Of a DNA stretch of 64,000 nt, positions 25,014 to 32,579 are shown piece by piece. The notes below the pieces were generated by a model. It was not told where the DNA came from and did no database searches. It saw only the letters and a program-made list of their open reading frames with translations. Numbering within the stretch: the stretch's first letter is position 1; the number at the start of each line of letters is the position of its first letter. The stretch is from Beijerinckia sp. 28-YEA-48. Lineage in GTDB: Bacteria; Pseudomonadota; Alphaproteobacteria; Rhizobiales; Beijerinckiaceae. The DNA lies in NCBI RefSeq assembly GCF_900104955.1, contig NZ_FNSI01000001.1, positions 4,002,001 to 4,066,000 on the forward strand. The letters are read 5' to 3'. A program made the translations under genes and the position numbers.

Positions 25014-25283
25014 TTGATTTGCACGGGCAGCCAGGTGAAAGCAGCGCGGGCTATGATCGGCATGGGGCAACGAGAGCTTGCCAGGGAAGCCGGCTGCGTC
25101 GTCAATACGGTCGTGGGGCTAGAGGCATCCGATGCCGTCAAGGCCAGCTATCATACCGTGGCTAAGGTCCAGCGGGTTTTGGAAAGCCGGGGCGTGGTCT
25201 TCATTGGCTTGCCCCAGCCAGGCGTCAAATTTGCCCGCTGGCCGGCTCCGAAGGCATCCCCCGACGACAAGGCGCAGGACTAG
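25014..25283 (+). CDS. XRE-type HTH regulator 2
   Basis: About 89 residues from TTG 25014, chosen because it aligns with the start of XRE regulator 1 (CTGSQVKAARAMIGMGQREL against TTGNQLKAARALAGMDQSTL). An upstream ATG at 24915 would add 33 unrelated residues. The C-terminal FIGLPQPGVKF also matches its paralogue. It lies divergent to the 24829-23321 operon, exactly as regulator 1 lies to the 12913-8743 operon, so the element has two parallel switch modules. Confidence 0.8.
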   Translation: MICTGSQVKAARAMIGMGQRELAREAGCVVNTVVGLEASDAVKASYHTVAKVQRVLESRGVVFIGLPQPGVKFARWPAPKASPDDKAQD

Positions 25284-25327
25284 GCCAAACCAGCCAACGC
25301 CTTGCCAGGGGCAAGGATTCTGGCAAA

Positions 25328-25645
25328 ATGGACGGCATGCGCCTCCTGCAATTCATCGCCGTCATTGCCCTTGGCCTTTTCGTGGCTTGGATTGCGCGCG
25401 GATGGGTAAGTTGGATTGGCGACCTAGACACGGCGTTCGTGCTTTGGTTCGCGATCCTTATCCCCGTGGCATGGTTGGTCGACCGCCGCCAGGTCCGGAA
25501 AGAGCGTCGTTTTCTCGAGACTATAGGCGCTCTGAAACCAGAGAACAGGCAGCAGGTGGCGCAGCAGCTTATCGGTCGCCGGATGACTGACGATGAGATG
25601 GCGAAGTTAGACCAATCCATTGCGGCGAAGAAGCTGCCCGGCTGA
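25328..25645 (+). CDS. small two-helix membrane protein
   Basis: 105 residues (an ATG at 25337 is an alternative start). Two hydrophobic segments: LLQFIAVIALGLFVAWIARG and FVLWFAILIPVAWLV, then a soluble C-terminal part with REL-like helices (RRFLETIGALKPENRQQVAQ, RRMTDDEMAKLDQ). The fold and role are unknown. It starts 44 bp after regulator 2 and may be its cotranscribed partner. The end of the decayed phage-like gene on the other strand overlaps its 3' end. Confidence 0.6.
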   Translation: MDGMRLLQFIAVIALGLFVAWIARGWVSWIGDLDTAFVLWFAILIPVAWLVDRRQVRKERRFLETIGALKPENRQQVAQQLIGRRMTDDEMAKLDQSIAAKKLPG

Positions 25646-26036
25646 GCGTTGCGGCGTTGCCTTCGATGGCCGCGCGCGGGGCGAGCAGCGCTTGCGCAAT
25701 CTGCACTGCCGGCGACCCTTCCAGAGCCAGCAATTGCCCCACCTGATCCTTGGTGTTCTGACGGCTCATGCCCATCAGGGCGCGGGCAACCAACTGTGCC
25801 GCTCGTGCTGAGGCGCCACCGATGTTGGCATCCAAGGGAATGTTGCCGGCGCTGTCCATGGCGTTGGCCGAATACGCCTAGAGTGAGACGCAATAGCGCC
25901 ATAGATCCTCGATCTCGGCAGGCGTCGTCTACTGCGCAGCACTGAGCGTCGCTACCAACGGTTGAGACCAATAGAATTGCGTGGCGCCGCGCAGAAGCAT
26001 TTCAGCATCGAACCGCTTCGCCTCGGTAGCTCCTCC
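25640..26036 (-). pseudogene. decayed phage-type gene
   Basis: Reading the minus strand in one frame from about 26036 gives a protein-like series: ATEAKRFDAEMLLRGATQF, TTPAEIEDLWRYCVSL, AYSANAMDSAGNIPLD and ASARAAQLVARALMGM, ending in RAAIEGNAATLSR. It is broken by TAG codons at 25931-25929 and 25880-25878 and then runs out into the antisense of the next gene. Other fragments upstream (EAMALIWFRPRILPAIFTGF in a second frame; TGDDAVFFWQGYG near 26130) suggest more wreckage up to ~26260. The identity is unknown; a structural phage protein is likely. Confidence 0.6.
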
Positions 26037-26273
26037 AGGAAGCCGGTGAATATGGCCGGAAGGATGCGGGGCCTGAACCAGATCAACGCCATCGCTTCAA
26101 TTATCAGGCCCCGCTTGGCTACCCATAACCTTGCCAGAAGAACACGGCATCATCGCCGGTCCCGGCATAAGCGGACACCGCGTTACCGCGCACGTCTCCG
26201 CCGCCGGCTTCCAAAACAGCCGCCACCAGATGCGGCGGAAGTCATCAATGAGCTTCATGATTTCTTCAAAGAA

Positions 26274-26297
26274 AAACCCGCCGGTGAGGGCGGGTTT
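26274..26297 (-). terminator. intrinsic terminator of the leftward sugar-gene pair
   Basis: AAACCCGCC (26274-26282) pairs with GGCGGGTTT (26289-26297) around a 6-nt loop; on the minus strand it is followed by TTTTTCTTT. It lies 56 bp past the stop of the 26353-27648 gene. Confidence 0.8.
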
Positions 26298-26352
26298 ATG
26301 GAAATAAAAAGCGCCTCAAGGGCGCTGCGGACAGATCGGAATTTGTTAGCTG

Positions 26353-27648
26353 CTAGATGTTGTTGGTGACGATCTTCGTCGCGTCTGTTCCAGCAAAATT
26401 AGCGATACCATGTCTCGCATTGCCTGTAGTGACATTGCTGGTCACAACGAAGGACGATGCTCCTTCTTCAATCTCGATCCCGTGCTTTTGCCAATCAGGG
26501 TGAGAAGGGGAGCCAACGCGGTTTCCAACGATACGTGAACCGACATTGGCTGCCTTCAATATGATTCCAGACGCCGCGCCCACCTTCCCGCCTTGAGGGG
26601 GAGCGGAATTGTCCGCGATTTTCATACCAATTATCGCCACATCTTTGGCCGCAACTTCGATACCGTCACCCCGAGCACCGGTTGAAAATCCGCCCTGCAA
26701 GGAAGCACCTGAAACGGCTTCGCCTAATCTAATGTTCGGGCCACCTTTACTGCCATGGATCATTGGGTCAGTCATAAAAAACTGGTTGCACTGATCCATC
26801 AATACTCCCACGCCATAGCAGAAGTCACCCTCAACGCCATAAAGCGAGAAAAAGGACGGAACGTCCTTCGCACCCACGCTATTGCGAACCCATAGTCCGT
26901 GCCCATCTATCGCCGTGAAGTATAATTTTTTCGCAGATACGGTATGCACAAAGCCATCAACAACCAAGCCGTGGCGATTTCCATCGACCCGATGTCTAGC
27001 CGAACCACCACTGTGGACCACATTCTCTAGTGCAATGACGTCGCTGCGACCATCAACTTCCATACCGTCTTTCGCTTGGCCGCCGCCCGTTAGCCTTCCT
27101 CCGAACTCGCCCCTTGGATTGGCTACTCTGATGTTTCGGAGCGTAACGTTATTGCAGGATATTACGTCATAACCCAAATATGGATTCTCGATCGGTATAT
27201 CATCTGCAATAAACTGAGCAGCGTACAGGATGGCGATTGACCGGCCACCTGTTTTTTCATACTCGCTCAACGCGAGTCCGGAAATATGGTTGTAATAGAT
27301 CTCATTCTTCGCTGACCCGCGAAACCGGATCGTATCGAACCTCCCAATACCGGCGATCGTCGCACCCGCCTTGGCGACTAAGTTAACGCGCGACGCTGAT
27401 ATCTCTATTGGCTGCTCAGTTCTGTACCTTCGAGAAAGCACCACATCAGCGCCGCCACTTCTAATTGCCTCTTGTGAGGCCGCAGCTATGCAACGATTGA
27501 TCTGATCGTGATCCTTGCCGGAGCCAAAGTCCTCCGGGTAAAACGTTGTTCGCCCAATTATATTGACTGCCAATTCCGCTTTAACACTAGATGCAACCAC
27601 CGCAGCGCCGGCAGTGGTTACAAAAGCTCGGCGAGATAGGTATCTCAC
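26353..27648 (-). CDS. exported right-handed beta-helix (pectate-lyase-like) protein
   Basis: 431 residues. A twin-arginine signal is clear (SRRAFVTTAGAAVVASS at residues 5-21). The rest is a series of short Asn/Gly/Val turns typical of parallel beta-helices (NNVTLRNIRVANPRG, ASGIILKAANVGSRIVGNRV, SFVVTSNVTTGNARHGI). Unlike a tailspike it is exported by the host, so it probably acts on or binds the host's own surface or matrix glycan. The start overlaps the stop of the FkbM-type gene (27645-27648), so the two are coupled. No catalytic residues can be assigned. Confidence 0.72.
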   Translation of the reverse strand: MRYLSRRAFVTTAGAAVVASSVKAELAVNIIGRTTFYPEDFGSGKDHDQINRCIAAASQEAIRSGGADVVLSRRYRTEQPIEISASRVNLVAKAGATIAGIGRFDTIRFRGSAKNEIYYNHISGLALSEYEKTGGRSIAILYAAQFIADDIPIENPYLGYDVISCNNVTLRNIRVANPRGEFGGRLTGGGQAKDGMEVDGRSDVIALENVVHSGGSARHRVDGNRHGLVVDGFVHTVSAKKLYFTAIDGHGLWVRNSVGAKDVPSFFSLYGVEGDFCYGVGVLMDQCNQFFMTDPMIHGSKGGPNIRLGEAVSGASLQGGFSTGARGDGIEVAAKDVAIIGMKIADNSAPPQGGKVGAASGIILKAANVGSRIVGNRVGSPSHPDWQKHGIEIEEGASSFVVTSNVTTGNARHGIANFAGTDATKIVTNNI

Positions 27649-28871
27649 GTCCGATCTACAATGCGAACGCGATCCAGGCGTATCTTGCTATCAGACTTAA
27701 GCGGCCTAACAACGACTTCAAAGAACCGAACCGCAGGACTTATCGCGACGCGCAAAGACTGCGCGCTGTTCGAGATATGCGTGGAAGCCAATTTATTCCC
27801 GAATTCATGCGTTGCTGATATCTCATGCGCACCACTGATTTCGCCATCAAGGAAAATATCGTAAACACCTTCCGGTAGGGGCCAATAAGGTCCGTGAACA
27901 ACAACCGACCCTATATCTCCGGATAGCTCCTGGCCGTCCGATTGCGGACGGCGCATGTCACGCCAATCAATAACAATCTCTCGATCATTGGGTCGAGTCC
28001 TCGACGCGACGATGTAAATGTCTCCTGCATGAGCGAGCTGCTCACGAGACATTGCTTGCAGGAAGCCGCGCCCGTCAATTTCCCAAAATGAAAATCCCAG
28101 CCCCGCCAAATAGTCAACGATTTGCAATCCTCTTTGCGAGCCGCCTATGCCGGTAAAGTATTCCAAAATGAGAGCTACGTCCCGTGACCGCTTCAGCAGG
28201 CCTTCCATTCCTTGAAGTGCCTGAAATTCGTGGCCTTCAACATCGATCTTGATGCAATCCGCGATTAGATCTCTGTCGACCAGGTCATCGATCCGAGCCA
28301 AACTAACATCAATAACCTCTCCCTTTGTATCGCCACCCTTCCCTAAGCTCCCTCCGCCTATGCCGTCAAAAGTAAATCCAAATTTAGCGGTCCCCGCTTC
28401 ATTCGAGACAGCCTTGTTGAATACTTTTACACGCGGCGTATATCCGTTCACGTAGAGGCTTCTATCAATGAAGGAAAGGAGGTTGGGATTCGCCTCGAAC
28501 GAAATCACCTTCCCCTGAGGGCCGGCGAGCATGGCGCCGAACATGGTATAGTAGCCAAAATTTGCTCCAACATCGAGCACGACACTGCCCGGCCGAACTA
28601 GCTTTTGAAACACCCGGCTCACATGTGGCTCAATCTGCCCGCTGGTCACGATATTCAAGCCGGAGCCTGTGTCGCGTCCATCAATAAACATCTTAAAGCC
28701 ATAACGCGTGTTGGTTATGAGGGTGCTGTCAAACAGTGACACCGTTTGCATATGGGCCATTTCGAGCGAACGGCGGCGGTCGACGTGAAAATCACGCTGC
28801 AGATTATCAAGCTTAGCTTCCAATCTTCCTATAGTCGCGATAGCCTGTTCAATCTGCTGCTTCAAAGACAT
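27645..28871 (-). CDS. FkbM-family methyltransferase
   Basis: 408 residues. Residues 1-30 form a coiled coil (LKQQIEQAIATIGRLEAKLD). The SAM-binding core follows from about residue 90: VVLDVGANFGYYTMFGAM, VISFEANPNLLSF, IDDLVDRDLIADCIKIDVEG and HEFQALQGMEGLL, all standard FkbM motifs. The last ~110 residues are a beta-rich extra domain. Such enzymes often O-methylate sugars of O-antigen or capsule. It is coupled to the exported beta-helix protein and, with the pyruvyl transferase at 21713-23203, suggests a surface-glycan theme. Confidence 0.88.
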   Translation of the reverse strand: MSLKQQIEQAIATIGRLEAKLDNLQRDFHVDRRRSLEMAHMQTVSLFDSTLITNTRYGFKMFIDGRDTGSGLNIVTSGQIEPHVSRVFQKLVRPGSVVLDVGANFGYYTMFGAMLAGPQGKVISFEANPNLLSFIDRSLYVNGYTPRVKVFNKAVSNEAGTAKFGFTFDGIGGGSLGKGGDTKGEVIDVSLARIDDLVDRDLIADCIKIDVEGHEFQALQGMEGLLKRSRDVALILEYFTGIGGSQRGLQIVDYLAGLGFSFWEIDGRGFLQAMSREQLAHAGDIYIVASRTRPNDREIVIDWRDMRRPQSDGQELSGDIGSVVVHGPYWPLPEGVYDIFLDGEISGAHEISATHEFGNKLASTHISNSAQSLRVAISPAVRFFEVVVRPLKSDSKIRLDRVRIVDRT

Positions 28872-29005
28872 TTCCTACACCTGTGCAATTTAGGGACCGC
28901 ACCCTCGAACTACTACAGAAATAGAAGTCCTGCAATTTACTTGGGTTACTGGAGTTTCACCCGCAATTTCTAGTACAACAGTATCATCGCGCAATTCTGG
29001 ACGGG

Positions 29006-31027
29006 CTAGTGACGATCAACCGCGATAGTCGGTGCGGCCGAATAGGTGATTGTGATTGATCTGTTAGCCGGGAGCGCCATCGAAACATTCGAGGCGTTGA
29101 ACATGGTTCCACCTGTGGCCAGCGAGATGTCCGAAACGGTTCCCCCACGAATGTATAGCGTTTCTTGCTGATGGCCCGCTGTATAGGTGAACGGGCTGGC
29201 TCCGACAGTCACAGCACTAAGGCCTCTTGGGTTATAACCTGGATTGTTCCGCGCCAAGGCCGTCGCACAAACGCCTCCATCGGAAATCAATGAGCCGGTC
29301 AACCCGATCCCGCTGCAACCAACAATCTCGTAGTGCCCGTATGTGCCAGAATTGACGTTGATACCGTTCCAACTGTTGCCAGAGATGTCAGCATCTTGCG
29401 CAAAGATGACATTCTTAATGCTGAAGCGCATCGTGGAAGACGGCGCAATGGTAATCCCACTGAAAGTAGCCGCCGCCTGAAGTCCATAGTTCCCAATTCT
29501 GCCGCCCATGACATGCCAGTCACTTGCCGCATTCACCTGCATGGCGTGCTGTTGGATGCCAATAATTTCGCCTTCCGTCCATCGCCAACCAACGATGTTC
29601 GCGCTATCGAGGACAATGCCCCTGCCGCCAGTGCCTTGAGTGGAAACCCAACAATTTACAAAATGAGAACGCTTGGATCCGGTGTCGTAAATGCCAGCGG
29701 CGGAAGATGAGCCGCCGTCAAATATCGTGTTAACAAATTTATTCTCTTTCACCTGATCCATATGGAGCACATATTGGCCGCCGAGAAAGAAATTATTAGA
29801 AAACAGGCAACCTTCAGTTAGTCCAGACATCAACACGCACGTCGTGCCGGCTGCGCCATCCTTCATACTCAAAATATTATCTTCAATGATCCAGTTCAGA
29901 GCGCCTTGCATATAGAATCCGGTATTAACGGTGCGCAAGAACTCACATTCTGAAATCAAAACGTCGTTCACAGACAACGGTGACAGCGCACATCTAGCGA
30001 TGGCATATAGATCTTCGGCAAGAATGCGATTGATTTTCGCCCCCAAAGCGCCGACCGTCGTGAAGCTGAAAGCGACTCCAGATGCTCCGGCCCCGGAAAC
30101 GTGCGCTAACCTCATATTCGAAACTTCGGGCAGATCAGAAATAGCACTATCGAAATTGAAGAATGTACTGTCCGACCCGATCTTCAATAGGCCCGACAAA
30201 TACATCGATGCTCCAACGATGCGTTCCCCCTTGCGAACAGTCAGCGGCGCTGAAATAGCATAGAACCGATCTATCAAAGCAAAGCCACGAGTCCGTGCCC
30301 TAACGTATGAAATCGCACCCTGCACATATGTCAGATCGTCAGCGACGCCATCACCTGCCGCCCCAAACATCATCGGGTTTACAACATTTTCCGACAGCTC
30401 CCACCACGAGCCATCGGCAGACTGTACCTTGCCTAGATGAGATGGCTGCGTGTCCACGCGCTTATAGTGGCCCGCGCCGCCATCGGCATGCGCCGCATAT
30501 CCATTAGTCTGAAAAGCTCCGATAGACGGATTGATCGTGGCCGATGCTATTTCATTGCGGGTAAAATAAGGGCGAATAGCGTCAACAAGCTTCGTCCCAC
30601 CCCGTGGGGACAAGACCGTCGATGTGGACACTCCAGCCGCAGCCGTTGCATCATCCGCGAAAGGCCGCATGAAGTTGACTAGATCGACGGCTTCAACTGG
30701 TTTGATGGGTTTGAGTGTCGCAGGATCGCCTGCGCGCGTTTCGGATTGCGTGGAATAGTCCAATGCCGGGGTTGCCTCGCTGCCCACGTCAAAGAACAAC
30801 GTCCAGTCGGGGCCTTCAACTGGGGTCGTTCCGGCAGGAACATTGCCAAGCGCTGCCCACAAGACTGTGCCGTAGGAAACCACGCTACCTTTGATATAAT
30901 CGGCTTTTAGCGGGTCGTAGACCCCTCGTGGATAAAAGCCTGGGCCGGGATTACCCGGCTTGCCTGCGGGGATTGGATAAATAGTCCTTATCGCTGGCAC
31001 AATCGATCCCCAGAGTTGAGGCCGCAA
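29006..31027 (-). CDS. tailspike/tail-fibre-like protein with carbohydrate-binding N-terminal module
   Basis: 673 residues. Near residue 30-80 there is a module with YDPLKADYIKGSVVSYGTV and the spaced Trp pattern of CBM5/12-like units found in phage fibres. A pectate-lyase-3 type start (MMFGAAGDGVADDLTYVQGA) at ~residue 218 begins a beta-helix that fills most of the rest. No signal peptide. Together with the 19738-21609 product it gives the element two different tailspike-like proteins, without a tail to hold them. The gene is less GC-rich than the replication module. A surface depolymerase or receptor-binding role is inferred. Confidence 0.75.
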   Translation of the reverse strand: MRPQLWGSIVPAIRTIYPIPAGKPGNPGPGFYPRGVYDPLKADYIKGSVVSYGTVLWAALGNVPAGTTPVEGPDWTLFFDVGSEATPALDYSTQSETRAGDPATLKPIKPVEAVDLVNFMRPFADDATAAAGVSTSTVLSPRGGTKLVDAIRPYFTRNEIASATINPSIGAFQTNGYAAHADGGAGHYKRVDTQPSHLGKVQSADGSWWELSENVVNPMMFGAAGDGVADDLTYVQGAISYVRARTRGFALIDRFYAISAPLTVRKGERIVGASMYLSGLLKIGSDSTFFNFDSAISDLPEVSNMRLAHVSGAGASGVAFSFTTVGALGAKINRILAEDLYAIARCALSPLSVNDVLISECEFLRTVNTGFYMQGALNWIIEDNILSMKDGAAGTTCVLMSGLTEGCLFSNNFFLGGQYVLHMDQVKENKFVNTIFDGGSSSAAGIYDTGSKRSHFVNCWVSTQGTGGRGIVLDSANIVGWRWTEGEIIGIQQHAMQVNAASDWHVMGGRIGNYGLQAAATFSGITIAPSSTMRFSIKNVIFAQDADISGNSWNGINVNSGTYGHYEIVGCSGIGLTGSLISDGGVCATALARNNPGYNPRGLSAVTVGASPFTYTAGHQQETLYIRGGTVSDISLATGGTMFNASNVSMALPANRSITITYSAAPTIAVDRH

Positions 31028-31100
31028 GCGCCGCCATCGAAGTAAATTTAGTTATGTCGCGATCCTATGTCGTTATAGAGATGTGGAATCTGTGGACTAT

Positions 31101-31364
31101 TTAAAGCCGCTGAAAGTAAGTTGCGACTACGGGACTGGTGCGGTCCCCCTGATGATAAGCAGCCAATGCCGTTTCATCGTCCTCAAGGAACATGAACAGC
31201 GCGACCTTGGATATAAACCAAGTGCCGCCGACCTTTCGGCCAAGGCCATAGATGACAGTCCAGCGGCGAATGGTTTCTATCGAGACGCCCGCAAGCTCTG
31301 CCGCTTCAGCTATCCGCGCCGCCTCGGCTTTGGAATAAGGTTTTAGGATTATCGGCTCGGTCAT
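31101..31364 (-). CDS. HTH protein (MerR/excisionase-like)
   Basis: 87 residues. AEAARIAEAAELAGVSIETI then RRWTVIYGLGRKVGGTWFIS reads as a winged helix of the excisionase/MerR type with a Trp-containing turn. It could be a DNA-binding control protein of the replication module or a second directionality factor. It starts 2 bp after the stop of the 31367-31672 gene. Confidence 0.6.
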   Translation of the reverse strand: MTEPIILKPYSKAEAARIAEAAELAGVSIETIRRWTVIYGLGRKVGGTWFISKVALFMFLEDDETALAAYHQGDRTSPVVATYFQRL

Positions 31365-31366
31365 GT

Positions 31367-31672
31367 TTAGCCTCCAGCAATAATGTCGAGAGCGGCGCCG
31401 ACGATGCCGGCGGCAGTCCCATCAGCTTCGCGAGTGACCGCGGCACGGATGGCATCAGCCGGCACGCCATGTTGAAAGGCGATTCTGAGCGCAACGGCTG
31501 CATCTCGGGCATCTGAGCCCGCGTCGGTTGCGGCTTTGGGCGCATCAATGAAAACCTCACTAACACGGCCATCGCGGTAACGGCTCAAGCCGAGGATGTA
31601 CGGACGGCCACGAAACTCGAAATCGATCAGTTCGGAAGGCCGGCGATTGGAGAGGCGCACGCGTTCGGTCAT
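31367..31672 (-). CDS. TSCPD-like domain protein
   Basis: 101 residues. RVSEVFIDAPKAATDAGSDA then RDAAVALRIAFQHGVPADAI and AVTREADGTAAGIVGAALD follow the TSCPD-type domain found at the end of class II ribonucleotide reductases and as single small proteins in rhizobial islands. Role as a stand-alone protein is not known. ATGA overlap with the upstream gene at 31669-31672. Part of the replication-like operon. Confidence 0.65.
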   Translation of the reverse strand: MTERVRLSNRRPSELIDFEFRGRPYILGLSRYRDGRVSEVFIDAPKAATDAGSDARDAAVALRIAFQHGVPADAIRAAVTREADGTAAGIVGAALDIIAGG

Positions 31673-31902
31673 GCGGCCTCTCCCGGCTCAGTAAACATGT
31701 CCTCGATTTCTTCGGGGCTGAACGGCCCCCAATTGCTATCGAGCAAGACCTTGGCGCCATCGGAGCGTCGGATAAGCGCCCATGCGTTGCGCCAACGGCA
31801 ATGAAAGACGTTGAGTTCTGCCGTGGTGGCATGACGGCAACGCACCACCTCCTGCGGATGTGCGTTGAACCAAATCTGATCGATAGAATGAACGTTGCTC
31901 AC
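31669..31902 (-). CDS. small element protein of unknown function
   Basis: 77 residues with several aromatic residues (MSNVHSIDQIWFNAHP, FHCRWRNAWALIRR, SNWGPFSPEEIEDMF). It lies 11 bp after the 31914-32579 gene and is coupled to the TSCPD gene. No family recognised. Confidence 0.55.
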   Translation of the reverse strand: MSNVHSIDQIWFNAHPQEVVRCRHATTAELNVFHCRWRNAWALIRRSDGAKVLLDSNWGPFSPEEIEDMFTEPGEAA

Positions 31903-31913
31903 GCGGCGTCTCC

Positions 31914-32579
31914 TTATTGAGGGCGATAAAAGGACGAGGATCCATTGCCGAGGCGGGCTTGTCGCTCGTCCATGGCAATGACGGCATGGCCATCGAGCAG
32001 GTAAGCCAGCCCGAGCTTATCGATGCGTCTCCATGGCGCCGCCGCATCGGAGCTGAAGAAATCGACCGGCTGCCAGCCGAGCGCCGCCGCCTTGTCAGAC
32101 CAATCGGCACAGAGGCGCGGCGCGTCGATCAGGAACATTTCCCAGCGACGGGGCGGCATGTCGGGCAAAGGGCCGGCGCGCAAGGCTGAGCGGCAAGACA
32201 GAGCGAAGCTCGGATGCCCCTGGACGCTATCGGCTATGTCGATGACGACCGTGGCGCTGACTTCATGATCGTCATCTAACGACCTTCCGTCAGTTACGTC
32301 AGTTACCCTCCTAGGCGCGTTTGAGCCGGCGGGTAGTCTTTCGTCAGCTTTGTCGGTTACCGGGGGTGCCGCGTTTGGCGTGGCGACGATGGGTGACGTT
32401 GAAACGTCACCCTGGGTCTCCCTCGAAATGAGAGGGGTATGGTCACTGACATTACTGACAGATGGGTAAGCCGAGGGGCTTCTGTCAGCTTTGTCAGTTA
32501 GTGGGGGCCTCGCGTTCCGGGCCAGGATGGCAAATAGGCGTTCATCGGCGGTCGCGGCGCGCTGGGCATAGCTGCTCAT
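31914..32579 (-). CDS. replication-module protein with repeat-encoded N-terminal half
   Basis: 221 residues from the ATG at 32579, which overlaps the stop of the DUF3987 gene. The N-terminal ~110 residues are low-complexity and contain VTDVTDGR, VTDKADER and LTDKADRS, encoded by the CTGAC-type DNA repeats. The C-terminal ~75 residues form a compact domain (RWEMFLIDAPRLCADWSDKA, LGWQPVDFFSSD, KLGLAYLLDGHAVIAM) found beside DUF3987 genes in other rhizobial islands. The disordered half may exist mainly to carry the DNA repeats. Confidence 0.65.
   Translation of the reverse strand: MSSYAQRAATADERLFAILARNARPPLTDKADRSPSAYPSVSNVSDHTPLISRETQGDVSTSPIVATPNAAPPVTDKADERLPAGSNAPRRVTDVTDGRSLDDDHEVSATVVIDIADSVQGHPSFALSCRSALRAGPLPDMPPRRWEMFLIDAPRLCADWSDKAAALGWQPVDFFSSDAAAPWRRIDKLGLAYLLDGHAVIAMDERQARLGNGSSSFYRPQ
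32283..32500. repeat. CTGAC-type repeats inside the gene next to DUF3987
   Basis: Three copies in minus orientation (32283-32306, 32338-32360, 32479-32500) and one in plus orientation (32444-32466). Core on the coding strand: ACTGAC-N3-CTGACnGAAg, with 9 bp between CTGAC units. The plus copy with its left flank GAAATGAGAGG (32425) matches 14509-14550 with the same internal spacing. Candidate iterons of a replication origin. Confidence 0.65.

Noticed and set aside
25649..26369. Plus-strand open frames in the decayed region
   Set aside because: Their translations are Arg/Pro-rich and antisense to recognisable minus-strand protein fragments.
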